From Bacteroidota bacterium (lineage in GTDB: Bacteria; Bacteroidota; Ignavibacteria; Ignavibacteriales; Ignavibacteriaceae), in assembly GCA_021824565.1 (NCBI GenBank), contig JAKAKL010000127.1, positions 1 through 63,341 on the forward strand: DNA of 63,341 nt. Direction: 5' to 3'. The position numbers were made by a program, and so were the translations under genes. Positions within the stretch are counted from its first letter, which is position 1. Every line of letters begins with the position of its first letter. Positions 49,400-57,447 of this stretch are shown piece after piece. The notes under the pieces were generated by a model. It was not told the DNA's origin, ran no database searches, and saw only the letters and a program-made list of their open reading frames with translations.

Positions 49400-49472
49400 A
49401 AATTGATTTTTTTCAGTAGTAAAATATTTTCTAAAGGGACATTGTTAAATTACGCAATTTTATAAAAGTAAA

Positions 49473-50759
49473 ATGTTTAAAGTATTAGTTATATCATATT
49501 ATTTTCCGCCGATGGGTTTAAGCGGCGTGCAAAGAACTCTTAAGTTTGTTAAATATATGAAGAGTAATAACTGGGAACCGACTGTACTAACAGCGGCTTC
49601 TACAGGTTACTATGCGCACGACTCATCGCTTCTTAACGAAGCTAAAAATTCCAACGTAAGAATTATAAGAGTAAACGGCAATGATTTTAATTCAAGATTT
49701 TCCAAACTTGGTACTGTTAAAATCCCGGCGGAAATTATTAGAAAGACATTGAGCAGATTAAGCAACACGTTCTTCATCCCGGATAACAAAAACGGCTGGG
49801 CTAAAAAAGCATTTATAGCCGCAAGCAAATTGCTTTCTGAAGAAAAATACGATATGATATTTGTAAGCGCCCCGCCATTCTCTTCAATAAATATGGCTGT
49901 CAATCTTAAAAAGAAATTCCAAATCCCATTAGTTATAGATTACCGCGACCTTTGGTACGGAAATCAATTCGGATTTTATCCTACGCCGCTTCACAGCTAT
50001 CTGCATAAAAAGATGGAATACAAAGCGCTTAAATTAGCGGATAAAGTGATTGCTACTAACCGGAAAATGAAAGAGAAAATTATTAACCGGTACCAGTTCT
50101 TAACCTTCGAAGATATTTATATTATTCCTCACGGTTATGATCCGGCAGATTTTGAAGATCTTAAAGTTGAAAAGAAGCCTAATGATAAAATGCGTCTAAC
50201 TTATTCGGGAATATTTTACGAGTTCATTACTCCTAAATATTTGATAAATGCATTTAAAAAACTTTCAATTGAAAGACCGGATGTAACCGCAAATATTGAA
50301 CTTCATTTTATCGGATTCCTTAGAAATGAAAATAAAAAAATAATCAAGAAGTTGGGGCTCCAGGACTCGGTAAAAGAATACGGATATTTGGATCATAAAA
50401 CCGCGCTTGCTAAACTTATGTCAAGCGATGTACTGTGGATGATGGTAGGTTACGGCAGAAACGCAGATACAATTTCCAGCGGTAAATTATATGAATATTT
50501 TGGAACAAGAAAACCGGTATTAACCTGTCTGCCTGAAGGATCATTGAAAGCTGCCGCTGCGGAGTACAAGGCTTCATTTATTACTAAGCCCGACGACGTT
50601 GAGGAAATAAAAAATACTTTGCTCAAAATCTATGAGTTGTATATTAAAAATGAATTGCCTGTTCCAGACGAAGAATTTATATTGAAACATCGCAGAGATT
50701 TTCTAACGGAACAATTAACAAAGCAATTCCAGTTTGTCGTTAAGGAGGAAGTGATATGA
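49473..50759 (+). CDS. Glycosyltransferase family 4-like protein
   Basis: A 428-residue GT-B glycosyltransferase. The N-terminus VLVISYYFPPMGLSGVQRTLKFVKYM is the acceptor-side Rossmann fold, and a C-terminal GT1-like domain contains the conserved region around LYEYFGTRKPVLTCLPEGS. A hydrophobic internal stretch (DMIFVSAPPFSSI) suggests membrane association. It probably transfers a nucleotide-activated sugar to a surface polysaccharide or lipid. Its stop overlaps the purD start (ATGA), an odd pairing for a sugar-transfer gene. Confidence 0.85.
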   Translation: MFKVLVISYYFPPMGLSGVQRTLKFVKYMKSNNWEPTVLTAASTGYYAHDSSLLNEAKNSNVRIIRVNGNDFNSRFSKLGTVKIPAEIIRKTLSRLSNTFFIPDNKNGWAKKAFIAASKLLSEEKYDMIFVSAPPFSSINMAVNLKKKFQIPLVIDYRDLWYGNQFGFYPTPLHSYLHKKMEYKALKLADKVIATNRKMKEKIINRYQFLTFEDIYIIPHGYDPADFEDLKVEKKPNDKMRLTYSGIFYEFITPKYLINAFKKLSIERPDVTANIELHFIGFLRNENKKIIKKLGLQDSVKEYGYLDHKTALAKLMSSDVLWMMVGYGRNADTISSGKLYEYFGTRKPVLTCLPEGSLKAAAAEYKASFITKPDDVEEIKNTLLKIYELYIKNELPVPDEEFILKHRRDFLTEQLTKQFQFVVKEEVI

Positions 50760-52030
50760 ACGTTCTGTTGATCGGCTCAGGCGGAAGAGAACACGCGTTA
50801 GCTTATAAAATAAAAGAAAGCCCATCTTTAAATAAGCTTTATATTCTTCCTGGAAATCCTGGGACACAAACTCTCGGTGAGAATATTTCCGCCAAAGCTG
50901 ATGACAAACAATTCATATTATCTTTTTGCAAAGAAAAAAACATTGATCTTGTTGTAATCGGACCTGAAAAGCCGCTGGTGGAAGGTCTCTCTGATATATT
51001 AATTGAAAATAATTTAAAAGTCTTCGGACCGAAAATGAATGCTGCTGAGATTGAAGCCCATAAATCTTTTGCGAAATGGCTCATGGCAAAGTATAATATT
51101 CCCACTGCAGGTTACAGAGAATTTAATTCATCATCGTTTGATGAAGCGGTCGAATATTTATCAAGCAGTAATTATCCCTGCGTAATTAAAGCCGACGGGC
51201 TTGCCGCCGGGAAAGGCGTTATTATCTGTAATGATTTTAGCGAAGCTAAGTCAGCTATTGAAGATTTATTTGTGAAAAAAATATTCGGGACAGCAGGCGA
51301 GAAGATTGTTGTTGAAGAATTCTTACAAGGTGAAGAAGCTTCCATCTTCGCCATTACTGATGGAGATGATTTTATTTGCCTTCCTGCGGCACAAGACCAT
51401 AAACGAATCGGGAATAATGATACCGGCAAAAACACCGGTGGAATGGGAGCATATTCTCCTGCTCCGTTAGTAACAAATGTGATTTTAGAAAAAGTGAAGA
51501 ACGAAATTATCAAACCGACTCTCGCAGCGTTGAGAAAAGAAGATCGTAAATTTGTCGGATGTCTATACTGTGGACTAATGATTAAAAATGAAGTACCAAA
51601 GGTTGTTGAATTCAACTGCCGCTTCGGAGATCCGGAGACTCAAGCGGTTTTGTTTTTACTTGAAGGAGATTTCTTAAAACTTTTATATTCTGCTGCTTCC
51701 GGCAGGATAGATAAACAATCAGTTAGATATAACGGCGGAGCGTCGGTTTGTGTTGTCGCAGCTTCAAGCGGATATCCTGACTCATATAAAACCGGTTATA
51801 AAATTTCCGGTTTAACTGAGGCTTCAAATGATGCAATAGTATTTCATGCAGGAACCAAATCGGAAGGCGATTATGTTTTAACAAATGGAGGAAGAGTTCT
51901 TGGCGTTACTTCTTTTGTTGCAGAAAATAATTTAAAGCTTGCCAAAGAAAAAGCATACTCTGCTTTGTCTAAAATTTCTTTTGAAAATATTTATTACCGT
52001 ACTGATATTTCAGACAAAGCATTGAAATAA
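50756..52030 (+). CDS. purD: Phosphoribosylamine-glycine ligase
   Basis: A 424-residue ATP-grasp enzyme of de novo purine synthesis. It shows the N-terminal VLLIGSGGREHALAYKI, PEKPLVEGLSD, ADGLAAGKGVIIC of the ATP-grasp, QDHKRIGNNDTGKNTGGMGAYSPAP, and the C-terminal hybrid-barrel domain. AAGGAGG at 50742-50748 sets ATG 50756, which overlaps the upstream glycosyltransferase stop by 4 nt. A terminator follows, then the integrated element. Confidence 0.97.
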   Translation: MNVLLIGSGGREHALAYKIKESPSLNKLYILPGNPGTQTLGENISAKADDKQFILSFCKEKNIDLVVIGPEKPLVEGLSDILIENNLKVFGPKMNAAEIEAHKSFAKWLMAKYNIPTAGYREFNSSSFDEAVEYLSSSNYPCVIKADGLAAGKGVIICNDFSEAKSAIEDLFVKKIFGTAGEKIVVEEFLQGEEASIFAITDGDDFICLPAAQDHKRIGNNDTGKNTGGMGAYSPAPLVTNVILEKVKNEIIKPTLAALRKEDRKFVGCLYCGLMIKNEVPKVVEFNCRFGDPETQAVLFLLEGDFLKLLYSAASGRIDKQSVRYNGGASVCVVAASSGYPDSYKTGYKISGLTEASNDAIVFHAGTKSEGDYVLTNGGRVLGVTSFVAENNLKLAKEKAYSALSKISFENIYYRTDISDKALK

Positions 52031-52031
52031 A

Positions 52032-52064
52032 AAAGCTCAACCTAAAAAAAGATTGAGCTGCTTT
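52032..52064. terminator. Bidirectional terminator between purD and the truncated tRNA-Leu
   Basis: AGCTCAA and TTGAGCT form a 7-bp stem around an A-rich loop, flanked by AAAAA on one side and GCTTT on the other, so it can terminate on both strands. Before the element inserted, it would have ended both purD and the tRNA-Leu transcript. Confidence 0.7.
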
Positions 52065-52128
52065 AGTACCGAAGGCCGGACTCGAACCGGCACCTGGTGT
52101 GAGCCAGACTGGATTTTGAGTCCAGCGC
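52062..52128. repeat. attR-like direct repeat: 3' fragment of tRNA-Leu
   Basis: These 67 bases are identical to 57482-57548. They contain the 3' part of the minus-strand tRNA-Leu(CAA), from the anticodon stem to the acceptor end, and then diverge into TACGTG. The fragment lacks the D arm and 5' acceptor strand, so it cannot be a functional tRNA. It marks the integrase-proximal end of the inserted element. Confidence 0.93.
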
Positions 52129-52218
52129 TACGTGTTTATTTCAAATAAGTTATAATTGGGTGATATGTTTTTTGATTAAAGATTCTCAATTCTTTGAGCT
52201 TGGATTGGAGTTATTCAA

Positions 52219-53229
52219 ATGTATCTATCTAAGCGGTCAAACGGTATTTATTATATTTTCTACCGGCAGCTAAGCGGTAAATTAACCTGCATATCTACAA
52301 AAGAAAAAACTAAATCAGAGGCTTTGAAATTCTTATCCAATTTTGAAAACGAAATAAAAACAAGAAAAGATGCCAAAGCCTTACCTATTCCAGTAAGACA
52401 ATTCTTTGATAAATTTCTCAAATACTCTGAGTCGGTTCACTCACCTAAGCACACGGAAAGTCTGAAAGCTACATTTAGCAAGTTCATTCAGCATTTTGGA
52501 AATGTGCTTCTTAGCGAATTGAAAAGAGAAGATATTATTCATTTCAAGGAATTACGGTTGAAGGAAGTTTCGGAATTTTCAGTCAAAAGGGATTTAGCGG
52601 ATTTATCTTCGTTGTTTAATTGGGGCATAACAAAAGGCTACTTAAAACAAAACTTAGCTCACGGTATAAAGAAACCAAAGCTCCCGGAGAAACAGCCCTT
52701 ATTTTTTGATGAAATTAGCTTTCAAATCTTGTTAAAGCAGATAGATGATAAAGACCTATATGATTTGACTGAGTTTGCCGTTAATACAGGATTAAGGCAA
52801 GGTGAATTGATTACCCTCGAATGGAATCAGATAAATTTCAAAGAAAGGTTTTTAATTCTCGATAACAGGAACCATTTAACAAAGTCAAAGAAGGTTAGAA
52901 CTGTCCCTCTTAATATTAAAGCTTTGCAAATTCTTACAAAGAGAGAAGGAATCAAAAAGGGAAATAATGTTTTCACCTTACATGACGAGTTAATCAATCC
53001 AGATTTCCTTTCAAGAAAATTTAAGCAGTATATTATAAAGGCAAAGCTTAATGATAAATTAAATTTTCATTCACTCCGGCATACATTCGCAAGTTGGCTT
53101 GTACAAAGGAATGTACCTATACAGCAGGTTCAACAGTTACTCGGTCACTCTGATTTACGTATTACTCTAATATACTCGCATCTAAGAGCGGAAGATTTAA
53201 GAAATGCAGTAAATCTTATACATAATTGA
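52219..53229 (+). CDS. int: Tyrosine recombinase (site-specific integrase)
   Basis: A 336-residue phage-type integrase. Catalytic residues are complete: Arg193 (TGLRQGEL), Lys225 in the beta-hairpin (KSKKVRTVPL), His284 and Arg287 (HSLRHTF), His310 (LLGHSD) and Tyr319 (IYSHL). The N-terminal ~60 residues (LSKRSNGIYYIFYRQLSGK) resemble an arm-binding beta-sheet domain, followed by a SAM-like core-binding domain. It starts 91 nt from the truncated tRNA repeat, the usual position for an integrase that recognises a tRNA 3' end. Confidence 0.95.
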   Translation: MYLSKRSNGIYYIFYRQLSGKLTCISTKEKTKSEALKFLSNFENEIKTRKDAKALPIPVRQFFDKFLKYSESVHSPKHTESLKATFSKFIQHFGNVLLSELKREDIIHFKELRLKEVSEFSVKRDLADLSSLFNWGITKGYLKQNLAHGIKKPKLPEKQPLFFDEISFQILLKQIDDKDLYDLTEFAVNTGLRQGELITLEWNQINFKERFLILDNRNHLTKSKKVRTVPLNIKALQILTKREGIKKGNNVFTLHDELINPDFLSRKFKQYIIKAKLNDKLNFHSLRHTFASWLVQRNVPIQQVQQLLGHSDLRITLIYSHLRAEDLRNAVNLIHN

Positions 53230-53315
53230 TGTTTTGGAATGGAAATTCTTGATACCAAGATAAAGCCAAGAAAATAGAAAGAAGAAGCCAATCATATTAT
53301 GCTTATAAAATCGAT

Positions 53316-53364
53316 TTTAAGCCGTCATACGTGCCCTATGCGGGGTTTTTATTCCAGGCTTAAA
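53316..53364 (+). terminator. Terminator-like hairpin after the integrase
   Basis: TTTAAGCC (53316-53323) pairs perfectly with GGCTTAAA (53357-53364); inside the loop CCC-TATGC-GGG is followed by GTTTTT. It separates int from the toxin-antitoxin pair. The remaining bases of 53230-53448 hold no recognisable gene. Confidence 0.5.
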
Positions 53365-53448
53365 CTTCTCTTGTGGTAATTGAAGTTGTTCCTATAATTG
53401 GCTATATTGTTCCACAAAAAAGAAACATTAAATTATTGAGATGGAATT

Positions 53449-53709
53449 ATGAAAACGGCAGAAGTAAGAACAAGAGTAGAACCGAAATTAAAAAAGGAAT
53501 CCAACAAAATTTTTAAGAAGCTTGGATTGACTGAGAGTGAGGGTGTCCGGCTTTTGTTAAAAGGAGTGGTGATTCATAAAGGAATTCCTTTTGAGTTTAA
53601 GATTCCTAATGAGGAAACAATTGAAGCCATAGAAGATGCCCGCAATAGAATAAATCTTTCCAAAGCTTATACGGATATTGACGAGATGTTTGAGGATTTA
53701 ACTAAGTGA
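53449..53709 (+). CDS. dinJ: DinJ/RelB-family antitoxin
   Basis: An 86-residue ribbon-helix-helix antitoxin. The N-terminal TAEVRTRVEPKLKKESNKIFKKLGLTESEGVRLLL is the RHH DNA-binding and dimerisation part, and GIPFEFKIPNEETIEAIEDA is the typical linker into the toxin-wrapping C-terminus. It should bind the YafQ-like toxin and repress the operon. Its stop TGA overlaps the toxin start as GTGA (53706-53709). Confidence 0.9.
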   Translation: MKTAEVRTRVEPKLKKESNKIFKKLGLTESEGVRLLLKGVVIHKGIPFEFKIPNEETIEAIEDARNRINLSKAYTDIDEMFEDLTK

Positions 53710-53978
53710 AATATTCTGTAAGGAATACTAAAAAATTCAGGAAAGATTTTGAAAGGATTATATCTCAAAGTAAAGATTTAGAAAAGCTTCATAAGGTTGT
53801 GGTTAAATTGAGAGATGGCGAACAATTGGAAAAAGCATTTCGCAATCATTCACTTAAAGGTGAATATGAGGATTGTATGGAATGCCATATTTCGCCCGAT
53901 TGGCTTTTAATTTATCGTATCGAAGGTGATGAAATTGTTTTATTAAGAACCGGTTCTCATTCGGAGTTGTTTAAATGA
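53706..53978 (+). CDS. yafQ: YafQ-family mRNA interferase toxin
   Basis: A 90-residue RelE/YafQ-fold ribonuclease starting at GTG inside the antitoxin stop. Residues His48 (HSLKG), His61, Asp65 and Trp66 (HISPDW), Arg81, His85 and Phe89 align, with an offset of two, with the known active-site residues of E. coli YafQ (H50, H63, D67, H87). All appear intact, so an active ribosome-dependent RNase is expected. Start overlap and order antitoxin-toxin are typical of dinJ-yafQ. Confidence 0.92.
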   Translation: MKYSVRNTKKFRKDFERIISQSKDLEKLHKVVVKLRDGEQLEKAFRNHSLKGEYEDCMECHISPDWLLIYRIEGDEIVLLRTGSHSELFK

Positions 53979-54047
53979 AAATATCGTTACTGTATCTAAC
54001 ATTGATTTTAGAGGCTGTGTTTATAAATATGTCATAAAGGTATTATT

Positions 54048-54428
54048 ATGAAAAAATTTTTAAGTCTAACTGTTATCGTCACTCTCGTTATTCTTCATAC
54101 TGCATTTCCTCAAAACAAAATAAAGACAAGTGAAGCTGAAAACTATATCGGCAAAATTGAAATTGTTGAAGGTTTTGCTAATCAAGTATACCACGCAAGA
54201 GGCGGAACGTGTTTTATTGACATGGACGGAGATTATCTAAACAATGTTTTCGCTGCCGTTATTTTCAAGTCCGACCTTAAAAAATTCAAGGACATTGATG
54301 AATACGAAGGTAAAGAAGTCGAAGTAAAAGGGACGATTAAGGAGTATGGAGGTAAACCGGAAATAGTTCTTAGAAGTGTAAAGCAAATTAAAATAATAGA
54401 TAATGGAGAGAAGTTAAATGAAAAATAA
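54048..54428 (+). CDS. Exported small OB-fold-like protein
   Basis: A 126-residue protein with a signal peptide (ending TAFPQ, about residue 22). The mature part, GKIEIVEGFANQVYHARGGTCFIDMD...VFAAVIF...YEGKEVEVKGTIKEYGGKPEIVLRSVKQIKII, has the strand order and terminal 'G-K-P-E-I' pattern of OB-fold nucleic-acid or nuclease-associated domains often exported in bacteria. No catalytic residues are identifiable. It overlaps the following lipoprotein gene by 11 nt, so the two are probably coexpressed cargo of the element. Confidence 0.6.
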   Translation: MKKFLSLTVIVTLVILHTAFPQNKIKTSEAENYIGKIEIVEGFANQVYHARGGTCFIDMDGDYLNNVFAAVIFKSDLKKFKDIDEYEGKEVEVKGTIKEYGGKPEIVLRSVKQIKIIDNGEKLNEK

Positions 54429-55158
54429 TCTATTATTATATATATTCTTAATGACTTTTATTATATCGGGATGTGACACCGTTTCTTTTGTTGTATATAA
54501 AACTTATTTGAAAGACTCAACTATTGATTCTTTGCATTATAATGATTCTAGGTTCTCATTTGATTTTTTACCAGTGGCAAATAGTATATACTTTAAAATT
54601 ACAAATTTGTTAGATACGACAGCATTTTTAATTTGGGATAAAAGTTATTTTATTGAGCCTGATGGGAACTCTTATAATGCTTTAAACACAGATTTACTTC
54701 AAGAAAATGAAACTGTCGCTAATAAAGAAGATAATAAGTCTATAATTCCCCAACATGGAACCCTTTTAAGATTTACAACTTCAGCAACTAACTATAAAAA
54801 ATTTACTGCATATACTACACAAACTGTAAATAATTTGTATTATAATTTTAGCATTTCTAATATGTCTTCTAATTCTTTTTATACAATCGGAAATTATTGG
54901 CCTGAGACAATCGAAAATTTAAATTCTCAGCCTCATGACATAAGCAACTATGTTATTAATAATAATAATCTTGGCTTAGGTTTAACGATAAGAGTAAATG
55001 ATGAAACTTGTGAATATAAATTTGATTTTAAAATAAAAGAGTTAAGAATTTATTCGTTTTATTCAGATATTAATAATAACAAAGAAACAAAACTAATTGC
55101 AGTTGCAAAGTTACCTGATTTAAGTAATTGGGAAGTAATTAATCAAACGGTAAAGTAA
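54418..55158 (+). CDS. Hypothetical lipoprotein
   Basis: A 246-residue protein with a lipobox (IISGC, Cys19). The mature region has the pattern ITNLLDTTAFLIWDKSYFIEPDGNSYNALN, seen in small periplasmic beta-sandwich lipoproteins of Bacteroidota. No enzyme motif is recognised. Composition is very AT-rich with many Asn, Tyr and Thr residues. It overlaps the upstream exported OB-fold gene, suggesting a shared envelope-related role, but its function is unknown. The intergenic space to the next ORF shows no terminator I can support. Confidence 0.6.
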   Translation: MKNNLLLYIFLMTFIISGCDTVSFVVYKTYLKDSTIDSLHYNDSRFSFDFLPVANSIYFKITNLLDTTAFLIWDKSYFIEPDGNSYNALNTDLLQENETVANKEDNKSIIPQHGTLLRFTTSATNYKKFTAYTTQTVNNLYYNFSISNMSSNSFYTIGNYWPETIENLNSQPHDISNYVINNNNLGLGLTIRVNDETCEYKFDFKIKELRIYSFYSDINNNKETKLIAVAKLPDLSNWEVINQTVK

Positions 55159-55297
55159 TTTTAGTTTATAACTTAGCAATATTGCCAAAATAGAAATTTC
55201 AATTAATCCTTCATTTGTGTTCCGATTTAATCGGAAGGCTTTGATGTAATTATTCTTTGTCTATTAATAGAAAAAACAATCAAAAGTAATTTCAATA

Positions 55298-55555
55298 ATG
55301 AACAGCTTAGTTAATCGCTTGGAGAAAATAGAGGAAATTATATTACTTAAAAGGAGAAAGGTCTTGATACTTGATTATGTTACATCCGAACCGGAATCTT
55401 GGATAGAAGTAAATAAAGAAAAATATGAAATTTTACCCAATGAAGATATTGAAGCATTCATTCACGAAAAGATAATGTTGATTAGAGGTATTCATGTATG
55501 TGCTCTCTACTTATCAAAGCTGGCGTATCCAGGCTTGCTGCAAATGCAAGAATGA
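55298..55555 (+). CDS. Small hypothetical protein
   Basis: An 85-residue ORF with no signal peptide and no family I recognise. The N-terminus is helical and lysine-rich (LVNRLEKIEEIILLKRRK), and the middle is acidic (NKEKYEILPNEDIEAFIHEK). Coding status is uncertain: it sits alone between the lipoprotein and the TAC cluster, and the codon pattern is like its AT-rich neighbours. Confidence 0.35.
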   Translation: MNSLVNRLEKIEEIILLKRRKVLILDYVTSEPESWIEVNKEKYEILPNEDIEAFIHEKIMLIRGIHVCALYLSKLAYPGLLQMQE

Positions 55556-55831
55556 TGTTATGGGACTATATTAAGTAATAAATATGTTTATTAAAATACT
55601 TTAATATTATTTAGTATTAGTATTTATCTATTGATGTGAATATTCGATTTTATATATTGCCATTTTGCTTAAATAAAGTTTTTGAAAGGAAGTGGATTAA
55701 ACTGTTTCTTTATATTAAAAAGCCATTAGCCAGCTTTGATTAAGTGAGTAAAAACAATATATTTCTTACACTTTTCATTTTCAGCTTGATTATTGTTAAG
55801 CTATATATTAACATTGTAGTAATCGTTTTGA
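55556..55831. other. AT-rich promoter/operator region of the TAC cluster
   Basis: No ORF. AAAGCCATTAGCCAGCTTT (about 55719-55737) could form a short hairpin ending the upstream unit. An inverted repeat AGCTT-N10-AAGCT lies at 55783-55802, 30 nt before the higB start, a plausible operator for the downstream HTH antitoxin. No exact TAnnTTTG was found. Confidence 0.3.
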
Positions 55832-56251
55832 ATGAGTTCGCTAAAAAGTAATATAAAATTTAATGAAATTACTATTAAAGCTATTTATGGTAATCCAAAA
55901 TATAAAGTTTATTTTGTAGTTGAAAATAATAAATCAAAAGTAATATCTACTTTTAATAATTTACCTAACAAAATGAAAGTCTTCATTAAGGATTTAATTA
56001 CTAAAATGGCAACAGTTAATGAATTCGTCTCCCCACATATTAAATATTCTATTAAGCATTATAACTATGGCGAGATTAGACCAATGCCTCATCGTTTTTT
56101 TTTCTTTCAAAAATGTGGAAATAATTATATTTTTTTCGATTATATCCTTAAAAAAGTTGATTCATTACCCGATAGTATTTATAAATCAATAAATAAAAAA
56201 AAGAAAGTTTATGAAAAGGAATTTCAAAGATACTCTGAAGGACTTCAATAA
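55832..56251 (+). CDS. higB: HigB/Gp49-like RelE-fold toxin
   Basis: A 139-residue protein whose C-terminal half follows the HigB/Gp49 pattern: HYNYGEIRPMPHRFFFFQKCGNNYIFFDYILKK-type sequence (short segments GEIRPMPHRFFFF and YIFFDYILKK) then a helical KSINKKKKVYEKEF. RelE-superfamily members of this kind cleave mRNA on ribosomes. It is AT-rich. Its 3' end overlaps the HTH antitoxin start by 41 nt, giving the toxin-first order typical of higBA. Catalytic residues were not assigned with certainty. Confidence 0.65.
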   Translation: MSSLKSNIKFNEITIKAIYGNPKYKVYFVVENNKSKVISTFNNLPNKMKVFIKDLITKMATVNEFVSPHIKYSIKHYNYGEIRPMPHRFFFFQKCGNNYIFFDYILKKVDSLPDSIYKSINKKKKVYEKEFQRYSEGLQ

Positions 56252-56654
56252 TTTTTTTGAAAAAGAAGCTTCAAAAGAAATGCAGTCGTGGTCACTTTTA
56301 AATGATTTTTATCATTTAATTTTAACTTATATGAAGGAAAAAAATATTAACCAAGCCCAATTAGCAAGAAAATTAAATATTTCTCGTTCTGCGGTTTCAC
56401 AATTATTCAATAAAGAACCAAATATTTCTCTGAAAAAAATTTCAGAAATTGCAAATGCAATTGGGTTAAAAATGAAGTTAACATCTGAACAGGTAGAATT
56501 ACCTGAAGTAAAAAAAGTAATTTATGTAAAATATCCAAATACATCATTTACGCCATATACTGAAACTAAAGAAAGCAGTAAAGATAGAAATAACGGAATT
56601 GTGATTACTCCTAATTCTATAAAAGAAAAATATCCTCAATTAAGTAACAGATAG
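56211..56654 (+). CDS. higA: HTH antitoxin HigA with C-terminal extension (possible chaperone-addiction tail)
   Basis: A 147-residue protein. The XRE/Cro helix-turn-helix lies at about residues 43-95 (NINQAQLARKLNISRSAVSQLF, LKKISEIANAIGLKMKL). After it come about 50 residues (VKKVIYVKYPNTSFTPYTETK...) that are not part of the HTH domain and look disordered with short hydrophobic patches. TAC antitoxins carry such a chaperone-binding 'ChAD' tail. It lies between the HigB-like toxin and a SecB-like protein, so the three fit a toxin-antitoxin-chaperone operon. The start is inside the toxin gene; ATG 56280 is an alternative. Confidence 0.7.
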   Translation: MKRNFKDTLKDFNNFFEKEASKEMQSWSLLNDFYHLILTYMKEKNINQAQLARKLNISRSAVSQLFNKEPNISLKKISEIANAIGLKMKLTSEQVELPEVKKVIYVKYPNTSFTPYTETKESSKDRNNGIVITPNSIKEKYPQLSNR

Positions 56655-56657
56655 TTT

Positions 56658-57098
56658 ATGATAGTAAATAATGATAAGAAAATAGAATTTCAAATTAGCG
56701 AATTAAAAATTTTATCTTTTTTTGAAAATAGCACTCATAAATTGAAGTTGACAAAAAAGCAAGTTGAAAAAGGTGATGTATATACTAATTCTAATATAGC
56801 TATTTATGAAAAAGAAAAATTTATTGATTTTACGATAGAAGGTATTTTTTCAATCAAGAAGGGGGGAAAAAGAATTGAATTATTTGGGGCAAAGACATTT
56901 AATTCTTTTTTTATTAAGAATTTTAAAGAAACTGTAATAAAAGATAAGCATGGTAAATTTGTAAAATCAAACTCGTTATTTATTCCTTTGATTGATTGTT
57001 CATTATCTGCACTTAGGGGTATTTTAGTTGCTTTACCAAAAGATAGTTACTACCAGGATATTATATTACCTCATCTTGATTCAACAAAATTTATTTAG
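56658..57098 (+). CDS. SecB-like chaperone candidate of a TAC module
   Basis: A 146-residue protein without signal peptide. The predicted pattern is a beta-sheet (IEFQISELKILSFFEN, VYTNSNIAIYEKEKFIDFTIEGIFSIKK) followed by a helix and an extended hydrophobic tail (FIPLIDCSLSALRGILVAL, IILPHLDSTKFI). The final 'xPLxxxSxxxxRGxx...iLPxxD' block is reminiscent of the C-terminal helix and strand of SecB-family chaperones. Starting 4 nt after higA, it occupies the third position of a TAC operon. Assignment is tentative; an unrelated immunity or accessory protein is possible. Confidence 0.45.
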   Translation: MIVNNDKKIEFQISELKILSFFENSTHKLKLTKKQVEKGDVYTNSNIAIYEKEKFIDFTIEGIFSIKKGGKRIELFGAKTFNSFFIKNFKETVIKDKHGKFVKSNSLFIPLIDCSLSALRGILVALPKDSYYQDIILPHLDSTKFI

Positions 57099-57264
57099 TG
57101 CACTTTCATTATTTAAAGTTAATAATATTTTTCTCCTTTAACTCATTTAAGATTAATGTATTAGTCTACTGTCTTCTTTACTGAATATTGACAAAAGCAA
57201 TTTGAAGGATTAAGTTTGCAGAAAAATCTTAACGACTAATTAAAAAATATTTTCATATCGAATT

Positions 57265-57320
57265 ACCCTTATCGGTTGTTATAGCTTTAGTCGGCTAAGA
57301 TTTTCCGGTAAGGGTTTTTC
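57265..57320 (+). terminator. Terminator after the TAC cluster
   Basis: ACCCTTATCGG (57265-57275) pairs with CCGGTAAGGGT (57305-57315) over 11 bp with one G-U, followed by TTTTCGTTTTT. It closes the three-gene cluster inside the element. The stretch 57099-57264 has no other feature. Confidence 0.7.
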
Positions 57321-57362
57321 GTTTTTAAGCTCATTGAATAGCTGAATCTTTACTCTAAAAAA

Positions 57363-57419
57363 TTGATTTGCATTTTGATTTGTAAAATGACAAATCAATA
57401 GACAAATCACTTATTTGAA
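57363..57419. repeat. Clustered TTGATTTG/ACAAATCA repeats and arm-like site near attL
   Basis: Two TTGATTTG copies (57363-57370, 57375-57382) face two inverted copies (57390-57398, 57402-57409), with an exact 9-bp inverted repeat at 57375-57383/57390-57398. Next to them, ACTTATTTGAA (57409-57419) is the inverse of TTCAAATAAGT at 52140-52150 near the other end. These are candidate integrase arm or excision-factor sites. Confidence 0.45.
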
Positions 57420-57447
57420 GCTTAAAATCCTAAGTGAGTACAAACAA

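Noticed and set aside
52067-52128. Second functional tRNA-Leu
   Set aside because: Lacks the D arm and 5' acceptor strand; it is the att remnant of integration.
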